DNA from: Hemileia vastatrix
Lineage: Eukaryota; Basidiomycota; Pucciniomycetes; Pucciniales; Zaghouaniaceae
NCBI GenBank assembly: GCA_030280995.1
Contig: JASXTE010000016.1
Coordinates: forward strand, 15,976,501 to 16,040,500
Reading direction: 5' to 3'
Length of the DNA: 64,000 bases
The position numbers were made by a program, and so were the translations under genes. This document shows, in pieces, positions 33,501 to 46,662 of this stretch. Numbering within the stretch: position 1 is the first letter of the stretch; each line of letters starts with the position of its first letter. The notes beneath the pieces are model-generated. The model had not been told where the DNA came from, searched no databases, and worked only from the letters and a program-made list of their open reading frames with translations.

Positions 33501-36054
33501 GAATATATAAGTATGTTAGGATGCCATTTGGCCCTAAAAATTCTCCTTCAGTTTTCCAGAAAGTTATGGATAACACTTTCCATCAAGAAATTATTGAAGG
33601 TTGGCTCATGGTTTATATTGATGATATTATTGTTTTTTCTAAAACTTTTGATGAACATATGATTCACTTGAATAGAGTTTTCCAAAAGATGGATGAAATC
33701 AATATGACCTTATCTTTAAAAAAGTGTAAATTTGGTTTTCAATCTTTGAAAGTCTTTGGCCATGTTGTGTCAGGCTTACAAATTTGTGTAGACCATAATA
33801 AAGTTGCTGCCATTCAAAATGTGAAAGCACCAACTTCTGTAAGAGAAATCCAAAGTTTTTTGGGTGTGTGTGGCTATTATAGACAATATATTAAAAATTA
33901 TCAGGTCATAGCCTTGCCTCTTACAAAACTGACCAGAAAAGATGTTGCCTTTCTCTGGAATAATGACTGTCAAAAATCTTTTGATACATTAAAAAGTTGC
34001 TTAATGACAGCCCCTATATTGGCTCTTCCAGATTTTAACAAGCCATTTGTCCTGTATACAGATGCTAGCTTTATTGGTCTGGGTGCTGCCCTTCACCAGA
34101 AACAAATTATTAATGATAAATCCTCAGAGGTTGTGATTTGTTATATTTTAAGAACCTTAGAAATAGTGAATTGAAATATGGTGCCACTCAATTAGAGTGC
34201 TTAGCAGTTGTTTGTGCTCTTGGGAAACTTCATTACTATCTAGATGACCAAAAATTTGAATTGGTAACTGACTGTAGTGCTGTGAAGTCCCTCTTAAACC
34301 TGAAGACACCTAAAAGACATATGTTCAGGTGGCAACTTGCTGTTCAAGAATACAGAGGACGGATGAAAATTAGCCATAGGGCTGGAAACGTTCACTCCAA
34401 TGTTGATATGCTCTCCAGATTGCCTCTGCCAAATAATGACTCAAATCCTGCTTATGTACCTGAAGATGATAATGTTCATATCCATGGTATATTTATAGTT
34501 GATATGGAAGAGGAGTTATTACAATTAATACTGTATTCATATGATAAGGATTCTGATTTAAATAAATTGGTTACTATCTTAAATGATCCTAAGAATGCTT
34601 CAATTCAAGAATTAATAAAAACTCTTCCTGCAAAGTATCAAAATGCTTTGAGTAAAGGAAAGTTTTCTATTGAAGATGGTTATATATATTATAGAAGAAA
34701 GCTTACTAATGTAATTATAATTCCTCCTTCTATGAAAGAAACTATCCTCAAACTTTGTCATGATGACATACTAGCTGGTCATTTTGATCTTGAAAAAACA
34801 TTGATTAGAATCAAAAACACTGCATGGTGGGCTAATATGTCTGAAGACACAAAATTATATGTTGAATCTTGTGATTCCTGCCAAAAATCTAAAAGGTTAA
34901 CAGGTAAGAGAGCAGGGTTATTACAACATATTGAAGCACCTAATGCTCCCTGGCAAATCATTAATATGGATTTTGTCACTGGTTTTCCAGTTGCAGGTAA
35001 AGACAGCTTTAACTCTTGTTGGGTAATAGTAGATAGATTCACAAAAATGTGCAAATTTATTCCAACCCACAAAGATGTATCCACCAAAGAATTAGCTTTC
35101 TTATGGTGGTCTTACATGTTTAATATTATTGGATTTCCAAAAGCCATTATCTCTGATAGGGATCCAAAATTTACTTCTGAGTTTTGGACCTCTTTGATGG
35201 ATATTTGTGGCTGTGAGTTAAAATTGTCTACAGCTCACCATCATCAGACTGATGGTCTAGCTGAGAGAATGATTCAAACTCTGGAAGATATGATTAGAAG
35301 GTATTGTGCCTTTGGTTTAGAATATAAAGACAATGACAGATTTACTCATGATTGGGTCACTCTATTGCCTGGTATTGAATTTGCATATAATAGCACTGTT
35401 CATTCTGTCACTGAGAAAAAGCCTTTTGAGCTTTGGTTAGGTTATGTCCCACATACTCCTGCTCAGATTCTCAATAATAAATTACCTAAGTTGGAACTAC
35501 ACCCTGGTGTAAAATCTTTCATGCAAATGCAACAGCTATGCAGAAAACATGCTCAGAGCTGTATTGATAAAGCATTTGAATATGAAAAGAAAAGATGGGA
35601 TAAATCCCATAAAGAATACACATTTAACAAGGGTGATGAAGTGTTGATCTCTACTGTACATTTCAATTTAAAAGGTAACCACAAATTAAAAGATCCTTTT
35701 GTAGGACCAGTCGTTGTTAAAAGAATGGTTAGTGATAATGCAGTAGAAGTTGTATTGTATTCTCCATATGATAGGAAAAATCCTGTTTTTCCCATTTCTT
35801 TGCTTAAGCCTTATACTTCCAACAGTGACTTATTTCCCAAAAGAAGGGGAAGCCCTAAGAAAAACCCTCAGGAAGTCACAGAAACAGCAGAAATTGATAA
35901 AATTCTCAATGATAGGATTATCACTTCTGAAAGAGGTACTGAATATTTATTGAGATATAAGAACAAATCATCTGAACATGATGCATGGATACCTGGCAAA
36001 GAAATTTCAAATCTGCCTACTCTGTTGAAAAAGTACAAAAAGAAAAAATCTTAG
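30362..36054 (+). pseudogene. Gag-Pol polyprotein of element 3 with chromodomain (three inactivating lesions)
   Basis: Nearly complete chromovirus polyprotein. The expected start MEMGLSNES (30364) lies in the leader ORF. A TGA at 30606 interrupts the N-terminus. Then come a coiled-coil region, Gag core (NWPKLDQYPTFDGD, near 31580) and a 1-nt deletion near 32190 just before the zinc knuckle (CYKC...GHVC in the next frame). Protease VLDSGAGGSVVS is near 32540, RT at 33130-33950 with YIDD at 33616, RNase H from 34050 (LYTDASFIGLG). A second 1-nt deletion lies near 34153. Integrase follows with H-H-C-C zinc site (34755-34890) and core D (VIVDRF), D (ISDRDPKF), E (AERMIQTLE), then a chromodomain at 35895-36040 (EYLLRYKNKSSEHDAW). 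All catalytic residues are present, so inactivation is recent. An internal start or -1 frameshift would be needed to reach Gag. Confidence 0.93.
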
Positions 36055-36088
36055 CATTTTTTTTTATTGTTTTTTTAGAGTGAGGGAG
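36055..36088 (+). other. 3' end of element 3 with polypurine tract
   Basis: Poly-T, then GAGTGAGGGAG (36078-36088) directly before the LTR; the equivalent of 5824-5834 and 27957-27967. Confidence 0.75.
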
Positions 36089-37204
36089 TGTCAGCCAGGC
36101 TATTCCAGGAGCCCAGTAAATGATGTCTTACCTTATAGAACCTGAATGAGGGCGTATGAATTATATTTAATGTATATAAATTAATATTTTATTGCCTAAT
36201 ACAATTATATAAATATCTTATTACATATAAGTGTTATATTGATTTTATTGTTTATATAAATTTTATACATTTAAATTATACATAATATATTTTATATTCT
36301 ACAAATAATGGCGCATTTTTATGTATTTAATAATTATAAATTTATATTTAATTAATTAAAAACATATATTATAATTATAAGTGTAAAATTTACTTATAAT
36401 ATAATTAAATTAATTAATTATATTTATATATTAAATATCATTCTTTATAGTATTAAACAATAAATAATGCCGCTTCTTTTGACCCATAATTGTGTCAGGA
36501 AAAAACTAATTAATACTAAATTGAAATTAATTACTTATTTTGTTGCGTCAAAATATTTTTTGTTTCACTTAGAAATCCTTAAATCAGACTGTACCATCTG
36601 TTTTGAATTATTTTTCTCATAGTCCCTATGTTCCAGTCTTGTTTAGTTATTCACTATTTTTACTTACTGATTGGGGAATTAATTGTGGGAAAATTTGATT
36701 CTTAATTGGGGTTTTAATTAATTGTTTCATATTTTTTTCTACATTGTTATGTTTCACTTATTCTTTTATATTATTGTTTCAGCTTATTATAATTCTTGTA
36801 TTTACAAATATAGTGGCGCTTCAGAGGACCCATTGCCTATAAAAAGGCCTTGGATAATCCCCTGTAGCCTCATCACTTACTACACACTCAACAAAGTTCA
36901 TATACTTTTATATTACGTTTATAGTCTTTTTATTAGTAATAAAATTCTAATTAAAAACTTTATATAACAAATTAAAGGTTGCATTAAGTCTGATAGTAAT
37001 TACAGTGCTTGCCGCGCAGAACCCTTACTTGAAATAATAATATTATTAATAAAACCTCATTTTTTTGTCACCTCTCAGGTTACTCGTCGTTGATTTCCTT
37101 TAAATAAACTAAATAAACTTTTATATTTTTTTTCTTTTATTTTCTCCTTGTCCTCCTCCACTTTTTTCCCTTTTACTTACATTCTTCTAGAAGACTGACT
37201 GACA
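36089..37204 (+). repeat. 3' LTR of element 3
   Basis: Pairs with 21005-22121; ends GACTGACTGACA, followed by AACAC (37205-37209), the right target duplication. Confidence 0.95.
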
Positions 37205-37287
37205 AACACTATCATCGGTGAATGGAAGTCACAAGCAAGAGATAATGCTAACATAATGGTAAAAATAAATCTTAGAAATAGAAAGGT

Positions 37288-38773
37288 TGTCAGGCTGAGT
37301 TCAAGTAAAAAGATGTGAAATAACTTGAATAGTCAGTTTTCTAGAAGATTTTAATGGCCCTATATGAATACTGTAGTAAAAATCCAATAAGTATTAAAAT
37401 ATAACTCAATATAAGGGTCTCAGTAATTTAAATTTTGCTAATTATATATGGGTTACAATCTTATAGTTAACAGAAAAATAGATGTAATAATTCAGATAAT
37501 ACTCAAAAACTTTATAAGTACTATTGAAATGTATTGTAATTGTATTGGTTATACATTTTGATTGTAATGATAAAGAATGTAGAAAACAAGTACAAAAACC
37601 CTTTCCCTTTATACCAAAAAATTCCTCCAATGAACCCCTTGATTTACCAGTCCTATACATGGCTAATGACACCTCATTCTAGCTAATAAATATAGCCAAC
37701 AACATAAAGAATGACCAATAACATGACTAGAATGATATCACCCACCAAACTCCTAAAGTAATAGGGATAATACATCAAAAATAAGGAATAAGCAAAAAAA
37801 GAAAGTATATATGTGTAATATCTTAAAATAAAAGACTAAAAAAAGAAAGAATAACACTAAATATTAAACAATATTAAGGGGGATAAACAGTAGAAATTAT
37901 GGGGCCAATTATGGAAACATACTATGTGAAATCCCCATCCAAAAATAACCAATATTGACTAGGAAACCACTGAGAAACCCCAAAAAGGGAATGAGATGTG
38001 GGGTAACTACATGCAGACCTTTGCAAGTGCTTTCACAGGTAAATCCTAGACTACTTTAAGCAAATTTAAGTGTGGTAGTGAATTAAAGGCACTAAGCTTG
38101 ACATTATTAATGAAATTAGTGCATATAATAAGGTCAATGCATCTATAATTAAATTAGGACACTATATAGGCGCATGTTGCCTATTTTAGTGTGATTCCCC
38201 ACAGTGGGCATAGAATTTTGGGTAATTATAGTGTGAAAAAATCTTACTTTGCAAAAAATGAAGCTATTCACATGGGGAAAATGCAGGCAGTATGTGGCCA
38301 GTACACAAAAGCCATTTCTGGCATAAAAAACACCAAAATTAAAAACTTTAATTTTTATGCATTTGAGTAGCCAAATAAATAGTCCTAATTAAGAAAAATT
38401 GATCTTTCAAAGAGATTTTTTAATATTATTAAATTTATAGTGCATATAGTCAACTTTTAAGTGATTTAAAGCACATTTCTTGTTTTTCACATAAAACAAT
38501 GAAAACAACAGCTTTAAGTCTACTTAAAAATTATTTAGCCTTATTTTTAAGGTTCTTAAGATTAACCTAGCAAATTCTAACTTAATATTAAGTACATAAG
38601 ACTTATAAAAGGTGTATATATGCATGTATATAAGGTGTTATAATGGCATATACTGTATTTTCACTTATGTATACAACTTGTGTAAATTTATTTATTGTTC
38701 CCATGTATAGTCCATGTGTTTAAAAAAATTTATAAGTAATTTTTACTCAGTCCTGGGGATATCCAGGCTGACA
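37288..38773 (-). repeat. Old LTR of the element 2 family, minus strand
   Basis: Reverse complement starts TGTCAGCCTGGATATCCCCA and ends with AGCCTGACA. It keeps many blocks of the 1501-bp LTR of element 2 (for example the ACTATAATTACCC and CACTGTGGGG blocks in reverse), but is clearly diverged and about 15 bp shorter. It is the 3' LTR of the minus-strand remnant that follows to the right. Confidence 0.9.
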
Positions 38774-39983
38774 ATCTGCCTTCCAAAAAAACAATAAAAA
38801 AATGATAAGTTATACATTTTTTTTATTTTATTTTTCAGGTAATCAGAAAATTCTGTAGCATTAAAGAACAATTCTTTAAAGAAATAAAACATAATAAAGT
38901 ATTATGAATACTGGTTTTCAACCCCTTAGCTGGTTGAACAGAACTATATTTCTGTTTAAATTTTTTAAAAGGGAAGATAGATATGAAATTTCTTTTTCAG
39001 GTATCCATTTATCAAATTCATTTGATTTTCCCTTATATTTTAATAAATACTCAGTTCCTTTCTCTTTAGTAAGGATTCTTGACTTTAATATTTTTTCAAT
39101 ATTTGCTTTTTCCACAATTTCTCAGGTCTCTTTTTAGGTCTTCCTCTTCTTTTTGGAAATAAGTCAGGATCATTTGCATGGTAAGGTTTTAATAATGAGA
39201 TAGGGAAAACTGGATGTTTCCTATCATATGGGGCATATAATATGACTTCCACTGCATTGATACCAACCATTTTGTTGACTAAAAAAATTCCTAAAAAGGG
39301 ATCCTTCAATTTAAAATTATCTTGTAAGTTAAAATGTAGTGTTGAAATTAGGACTTCATCTCCTTTTTTGAATTCAAATTCTTTATGAGATTTATTCCAT
39401 CTTTTCTTTTAATATTCAAATGCTCTTTGAATGCATTCCTTTGCATGCTTTCAACACATTTTTTTCATATGAATAAAAGATTTAGTGCCAGGGTGTATAT
39501 CTAACCTTGGTAATTTGCTTGAATGATTTACTAGGGTATTTGTTACATATCCCAGCCAGAGTTAAAATGGATTTTTCTCTGTTACAGAATGAGTTGTGCT
39601 ATTATAAGCAAATTCAAGGCCAGGAATTAATGTTACCCAGTCATGTGTGAATTTCTCATTGTCTTTTTATTCTAATCCAAAGGCAAAATATCTTCTGATC
39701 ATATCTTCCAGAGTCTGTATCATTCTCTCAGCCAGCCCATCAGTTTTTGGATGGTGTGCTTTAGACAATTTCAATTGAAAACCTGATTCTTCCATCAAAT
39801 ATTTCCAGAACTCTGAAGTAAATCTAGGGTATCTTTCAGAGATTATGGCTTTGGGTAACCCAGCAGTATTCATCATTTGAGTCCACCATATTAATTCCAA
39901 GTCTTTCGCAGATACCTTTTTATGGGTAGGGATAAATTTACACATTTTTGTTAGTCTATCCACAATCACCACAGAAAATTTGG
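38774..39983 (-). pseudogene. Integrase and chromodomain remnant of an old Gypsy chromovirus (element 4)
   Basis: Minus-strand pol 3' end. Reading 5' to 3' from 39972: integrase core with VIVDRLTKMCKFIP, ISERYPRF (the catalytic Asp of the usual ISDRDP is Glu here) and AERMIQTLE. Frame breaks follow between 39660 and 39310, then the integrase C-terminus (FPISLLKPYHANDPDLFPKR), a frameshift near 39090 and a chromodomain (EYLLKYKGKSNEFDKW). The order is contiguous with the LTR at 37288-38773, through a poly-purine-like stretch. Everything upstream of the integrase core is missing; the remnant ends at about 39980 next to a G-run and palindrome. It shows the undeleted form of the junction seen in element 2. 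Confidence 0.88.
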
Positions 39984-39985
39984 GG

Positions 39986-40005
39986 GGGTATTGCTAGCAA
40001 TACCC
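39986..40005. repeat. 20-bp perfect palindrome after a G-run
   Basis: GGGTATTGCTAGCAATACCC is its own reverse complement and is preceded by four more Gs. It sits exactly where the element 4 remnant ends, so it may be the terminus of another insertion. The first bases GGGGGTAT equal those of the Harbinger inverted repeat. Confidence 0.7.
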
Positions 40006-43000
40006 TTTATTTAAACTTAGTTGAGCCACAAATCTATGCCCGAATTGTGCACACATAATCACCATGGAGGAAATTGTTTGGCCTAACATATAGTCAGAGA
40101 TTTGTCACAAATTGAGCCCAAGATGAACCTACATTAATCACCATTTTATCTTGCATAATCCTAATTTGATCATGAGTTGAAATCCCTTTGAGCTCACTTT
40201 CATCTAACATAAGCTTTTGCATAAACAATATGTCAACTATTCACTTTCAAAATGATTCATAATAAATTTCACATGGAATATCAGAACCAAAACCAGTAAT
40301 TTTGAGTAAATGGCTACTGAACATGATTAATCTACAATAAAATACCATCAAAATTCAATCTGATTACTGAAAACTTTTGGTGAAATGACTAATAGATATT
40401 TGAATTGGAAAAAAATATTCCATTTCTCAATTTCAAATTCAAAATATAAATCCTTGTTTCAAAGGTGAATTTTTTAGATTCCTTGCCTTGCTATATTATG
40501 AATAATATTTGAGGTATTGTACACCTTTGTAAATATGGTGTTGTGCTGCTAGAAATTATCTCTTTTTGAAGTCAACTTTATTGAAGCTTGATTCCAGAAT
40601 GATACATATTTTATAACAATTTTCAGAAAAAAGTCACTAGTACTGAAGTTAGCCTTTTATCTGTCCTTTATTAAACCTTACTTAATTGTATTTAAATTCA
40701 AATTGACCCACAAAAACCTTATCCAAGATCTTTTTTAGCCCATGTTTATTCAAGATTGGAGCAAAATATTATTTTACTTATCCAATATGCCTATTGATTA
40801 AATTTCTTCAAGCTTACTTAAAATTCCCGTTAACATTAACTTTCATTGGAAATATTAAACACAAATCTTGAAAATATAGTATGTAAAATCAAAATAAACC
40901 TAATATAATATGCTTACAACAAAATTGTTTTCTTGATTTATTGAAACAAAAAATTTTTCATTTGTGAAAATAGAAAAAATACTATCCATCCTGAATTTGG
41001 AATTTATTTTTAAAAAATTTAATGCCCCCTCACTTTCAAGATTATCATGTATTTCAAAAATTATATTTTTAATAATTTTGTGAATAGTACACCTGAAATA
41101 TAAACCTTGGGGATATCAAAAACTAAAATATCAGCAAATTGAAATATTTTTTATTGATATGAATGGAAATAATGATTGAAAAACACCATTAGAGCAAGTT
41201 TGATTTTGAATAATAGGCATACTTTCTCATGTAAATTTAAATAAAAATAATTATTATTCTTACATAAGTTTCAGTGGATACATTTGAGCACAAATAGAAT
41301 TAAAATTGACAAAATGAGACTTCTATAATTCATATTCAAAAATGAAATCACCCTTCATTATCTGCCTGTAAACTATTTTAAATTAAAAAATTTCAAAGTA
41401 AGTATATACTGATGTTATTTTTTCTTCTAAAATAATTTATTATGTAGAATAATAGTCATAAACAGTTGAAATATTTATCAATTTTATATAAGCAAACGCT
41501 AATGCATAAAATGACAAAACTATCATTTATGTAAAAAGTGATGTAGGAAAAAGATATTATTATAGTTTTGATTCACTATGAATAAAATTGAAGATAGAGC
41601 ATATCAAAATTTTAAACTTAATTTCAATTTCGAATTCAACTTTTTTTATTTTATTTTACTTGAGCAGAAAACAGATTTTAAATCTCAACATAATTTTAAA
41701 TCCCATTAGATTGTAGATTTAAACATTTGAAACTATGAAATAAATATTTATGAAAGAAATTTACAATATTTGCCCATCTAAAAACTTATAAATCCAACTT
41801 CAAGTCTTCTAACCTTCACAAGTAACCACAATGCATTCTGAAAATACTCTATATTTAAATAATTAAAGGTAAAAAAAATTATCTTTTTATTTTTTATTTC
41901 AATTTTTGATAAATAATATATATATATATATATATATATAATTGCTTAAAAAGTCTAAGAGGGAAATTAATAGTGGTTTTTGCATTAAATATATATATTC
42001 AAATTTCAAAAAATTTGCTTGGAATAAATTACAAAGACAAAAAGGATATATTTTGATGAAAGAGTACTGATTTAGGTTCTTTTGAAATTTTATTAACCAT
42101 TTTTATGGAATATCAATCCATGGTTATTACTCTTTATGATATTATCATAGAATTTTTTCCTTTTTTAATATAATGATTTTCTATTGTGCGGTATGTAGGT
42201 TAAGATAAGATTAAAGGATTTATTGAAGATATATATACCAGACACAGTAAAATCTGTAGATTTATAACTATAACTTACTTTTCTGATGTTTTACATCCTT
42301 GATAAGTAGCTCATGCATTACACAAGTAAATAATTATAGTCCCTGGAAATAAGTCCTTCTGAATTCCAAATTTTTTGTTATACTTAAAATCATTACTCAA
42401 ATAAACTGAAAATTTCTTCAATCACTAATTGAAAGAAGAAGTTTCAAAATCTTATTTTGTAGTTATAAAAGTTTGAGTTATTTTTCATATTATAAAATAT
42501 AATGAACATTTGTAAATTTTTACTTCAAAACAAGTGATCATAGCAAAGTAATACTGGAACAATCAGATAAACAGGGTGGAATAAAGTCATATCACAACAG
42601 GAAGTGATACAAAATTTTTGATTTTTGACTCACAAAATCCAACATATATTTGACATATTTTGTCACCTTTAGATAATGTTTAGTGGATTTTAACATTATT
42701 ATAAAAAACAATCTTAACAATGTTTTTGATTTTTTAACAAAAATAAATATTTTTTAGATCATTTTTTTTAAAAATATGACTTATTTTTATGCTTTATCTA
42801 CAATATTTAGTAGTTTTTTTTTGCAGAAATCACTTGTTTTGATATTCTCTTTTTAAATTTTTTAAGAAAGTTCATTGCATTAAAGTTTTGTATCAATTTT
42901 TCATTAAAACATCATATTTTAAATCTAGAGATTTGGTTTTGAAATAATATATATTTTCATGTTAATTGACTCATTATTTTTGGATTGATAAATTATGTTA

Positions 43001-43653
43001 AAATTGGGATTGCTTATTTCTAGTGAGTGTACATCATAGTTGGTTTTCAAATCAAAGATTAATAAATGGTGAAATTTTGTAAAATTCTAAATATCTTTTA
43101 AACCTTTTTGATTTAAATAATGTTTAATGTTATGTAATCATTCTATAAGTAGAACAGAGTTAAAATCTGATAATGGTACATTGCTTTCAATTTCTAATAC
43201 TAAAATTCTATTCTACTTGGAACAATGTAAACTAAAGCTTGGTATCTCATATAAGAAACTCACAATTTTCAAAAATCATATATCCAACTTTTTAAACATG
43301 ATACACATTAAAAAATATTTTTAGAATAATTTCCTAATTGGTTTCAAATACAAGAAAACAATGAACTCAATTTATTTTAATACTTAAACCATTCTAATGA
43401 GTGAATTTCACAATCCTCTAAGTAACATATGGTTACTATTTATACACATATGCATGATTGCTCCTTTTGTTTAATTTTAGCTGAATCTAACAAGGAAAAT
43501 CTTATGTTGAATATCAGCTATAGATAAGCTGCTTATATTAGAAGCTAATATTTCATATGAGAAATTTGATATTGAGTTTGGGAAACATTAATAAGTGTTG
43601 GGCATTATAATTGAGCCATTTATTCAAGTAAATAAAAAAGGATGACCTTCTAA

Positions 43654-43692
<39 letters not shown>

Positions 43693-45650
43693 AAAATTAA
43701 TTATACATTAGCATTTAACCATGGTTTTATACTAATGTCATATAAAAAAAGGGATTGAACCAAAAATTTCAGTAAAGAAAATAAAAATAAGATAAGTTAA
43801 TATTCTTGTTTATATTTTCATATTTTTGAAGAGGCTTACTTGAGGGAGAAAGTTATTTGGTTTTAGAGTACAAGAATTTCTAGATAAAAATATTCACAAT
43901 ATAGTTTGACCCTCTCAAAAAGAAAATTCTAAAAATTTTGCTATCACATTTTATATATTTGTTAAGTAACAGAAAATGGAGTAGTGTCTTTGACAATGAA
44001 GCTTTAGAAAATGAAATAAATGATTTAACTTTATAATATAATTTTTGAAAAAAAAAATCATGTATTCAAATAAAATATATATCTTACAATCAAGATAGCA
44101 GTATTAATTAAGCAACTCTAACAAATTTTGAATGAAAACAAGAAAAAAAAAATTAGTAAAATGCATAAGTTGTTTTTAGAATTTAAGGAAACTTTATAGC
44201 TCTACCTGTAAACTAGCCTTAAAGCAGGTTTAGATTTAACATGCAGAAATTCATAAATTGTAACCTTGCATCATGAGAGCAGAATAAAATTTATGTAGTT
44301 TTATTTTATTAATTTATACATAGTATTTTTATTTTTGGTTTTTCATTAGTATAAGTATATATTTTTTAACTTTTTTGTTTTTCAGAACATAAGTTCAAAG
44401 CTTCTCATCACTACTTCAAGTTGAAGCTCCTATAAACTAGATGTTATTATAAAATTTTACCAATTATTTTATCTGAACATATTTGAAAGTATGTATAAAT
44501 TAAAGTGTTTCAACATAGTCTTACTATTATTCCACCATTAATTTCACATTTAGATTTCATTAGAATTGTAAAATAAGTTTTTCAATAATTTTAATAATAC
44601 CTTAATATTTAATAATTTAGTTACATAGTAGATTTTTTTTCTTTTTTTTTATATGAGCCTTATTATATAAACACCACTTTTAGATTTTTTCCATTTTGAA
44701 GTCTGATAATTTTAAATTTTCATTTAACTACCCAAATTATATCAAAAAAAATTCAAAGGTATATTTTTTTAATGTACTCTTTTTGATAAACTTATTATTT
44801 CTTATAGGTTATTCTTCAACTATTTATTTTAATTAATTACCCACTAATTTATGGTCTGTTACTGTTGTTAATTACAACCAGACAAAATAAGGATACTCTC
44901 ATATTATATTGGAGTTTTAAATTAAAAACTAAATACTATTGGCTGGTATTTAATATGAAGTTTTTATAACTAAGTTGACCAATCATTAATGATAAAATGG
45001 CATTGTATATTACAATTTTCATTGAGTTTATATAAAAATAACACTCAAGAAATATATATAAGATATACATATAACCATTGAATATCAAAAATGAAGTACT
45101 TATCAACATGGTCTTTTGTAATGATTTTCAAATTTACTTAAAGAGACATTAATATTACCAAATCAAATTTTATATCAAATATAACAATATTATTATTTCA
45201 ATTTTAATTATTTTACAAAAAATTTGAGTTACAAAGTAATATAATTCAGTATTTAATGAATGTTTTTGAAAAATATTTACAAAAATAGTAATAACCCCTC
45301 ACAAAAAAAAATAAAAAAAAATTTTACTTACAATTTGCACAGTATTTCTAGCCTTAAAATATTGGTATTCCTCTAACAAAAAAATTTTTTAAATAAATTT
45401 GAAATTTTTTTCATTATTTTATTACAAAATGTCAAATTTATAATTTATTTTACCTTAATAAAAAATTTAGTTGAAAATTTAGTTTTGAATTTCCAAAAAA
45501 TTAACTCAAAAGTCAAATTAAAAAAAAATTATAAATATAATTATGAGAAAGGGGTAAATTAAATTTATAATATTCGTATTAAAAAATATCATATATTTTA
45601 TGGTGTTTGAATTTTAAATTTAATGTATTAAAAAAATTATTATTAAATAA
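40006..45650. other. Gene-free AT-rich sequence
   Basis: No convincing coding region, RNA gene or repeat family is seen in 5.6 kb. Dinucleotide TA/AT runs lie at about 41916-41941 and 43661-43689. Short open stretches such as 43127-43324 have no family features. Confidence 0.6.
41914..41941. repeat. (AT)n microsatellite
   Basis: About 13 AT units without interruption; a second run of similar length lies at 43661-43689. Confidence 0.9.
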
Positions 45651-46662
45651 CCAAGCCAAGTGAAATTGGATTGGGTTTTTGGTATCTATAGAACTTATTT
45701 TTTTTATTACACTCATGTTTTATTTTTTTTTTGTTTGGTATTCTACCTTTGTCATTTTATTTTTGATTTTTAATGTTTTTAAGACCGAAGTTGCTTTCAA
45801 ACAACTTTGGTCTAACTTGTCTCTCACTTCCCCACCAGATTGTACCTGGTGGGGAAAATTGCTTACCTTTTAGAAACCAAAGTCCCTTTCAGGGACTTGG
45901 ATTTCTCTGTGTGCATTGCACAGCCAGAAAAAAACTGGCTGTGCAATGCACTGCATGCAGAACATGCAACGTGTGTTGAATGTGCTTCCCATATCTCATG
46001 CAGCTGATTTCAAGTCAGCTGCATGAAATATGGAAGCAAGTGTGAAACGCACATTGCATACAGAATTTTCCACCTCCCAGCCTAGTAAATTGGCTGGGAG
46101 GGTGGCAAATGTAAAAGCAAGCAACCAAAGTCGCTAAAAGCAACTTTGGTTGCCCGAAAGCAACACTTCCAGCCAGGGGAAACCTGGCTGGAAGTACTAA
46201 ATTGAAATGTAAGGGACCCAAGCCAATTTCAAAGGCTTGGGTTATAAATTAAGGTTTCCAAAAAGCAGCCAGTAGAAATCTGGCTTCAAGAAAATGTAAT
46301 TTTTTTAAATAAAATACATAAATAAATAAACATGTGTTCAAATAAGATGTACAACACTCTTCAGCCAGTTAGAAACGGCCTTCCATTGTTACACATAGAA
46401 ACAAAATCCAATGTTGCTGAAAGCAACATTGGTCATGTTTCAATATTTTGAGCCAAGTAAGATCAGGAAAAATTTCAAGGCAAAAAAATTGCATAATTAA
46501 AACTCTACAAAATTAATATGGTAGGGACTTCATATTTTAGAAATAGGTGGTGCACATTATAGTTCCCTTTAAAAAACTGGAAATGAAATTTTTTTGACGC
46601 AATGTAAATTTAAATGTGATAAGTGTATGTTTTTCTAGCTACATGAAACATGGTAGCTAGAA
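45651..46662. repeat. Array of about 13 consecutive short-loop hairpins
   Basis: Stems by position: 45651-45674 (imperfect), 45783-45812 (11 bp, one G-T), 45828-45856 (11 bp perfect), 45877-45900, 45911-45951 (17 bp perfect, 7-A loop), 45985-46036 (about 22 bp, extended imperfectly to about 45952-46072), 46070-46105 (13 bp, one bulge), 46121-46153 (14 bp, one mismatch), 46165-46195 (13 bp perfect), 46216-46242 (9 bp perfect), 46267-46285, 46408-46432 (10 bp perfect), 46633-46662 (13 bp, one bulge). Loops are 3-9 nt. Two stem motifs recur, CAGCCAG/CTGGCTG and ACCAAAGTTGC/GCAACTTTGGT. No long ORF spans it. It is also less AT-rich than the surrounding 6 kb. Confidence 0.9.

Larger units (their letters stand above)
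21000..37209 (+). mobile_element. Ty3/Gypsy chromovirus, element 3 (outer, complete with LTRs and target duplication, interrupted by element 2)
   Basis: LTRs at 21005-22121 (1117 bp) and 36089-37204 (1116 bp), both TGTCAG...GACA, flanked by AACAC at 21000-21004 and 37205-37209. By eye the LTRs differ at about 18 substitutions and one indel (about 98.3% identical). The internal region begins with a PBS at 22122, is split in its leader by element 2 (22393-29468 plus duplicated GTAAG), resumes at 29474, and carries a leader ORF and Gag-Pol with chromodomain. Two 1-nt deletions and one nonsense codon silence Gag-Pol. Confidence 0.95.

Noticed and set aside
43127..43324. ORF with ELKSDNG resembling an integrase motif
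   Set aside because: A single four-residue match in an isolated short ORF without flanking integrase sequence.
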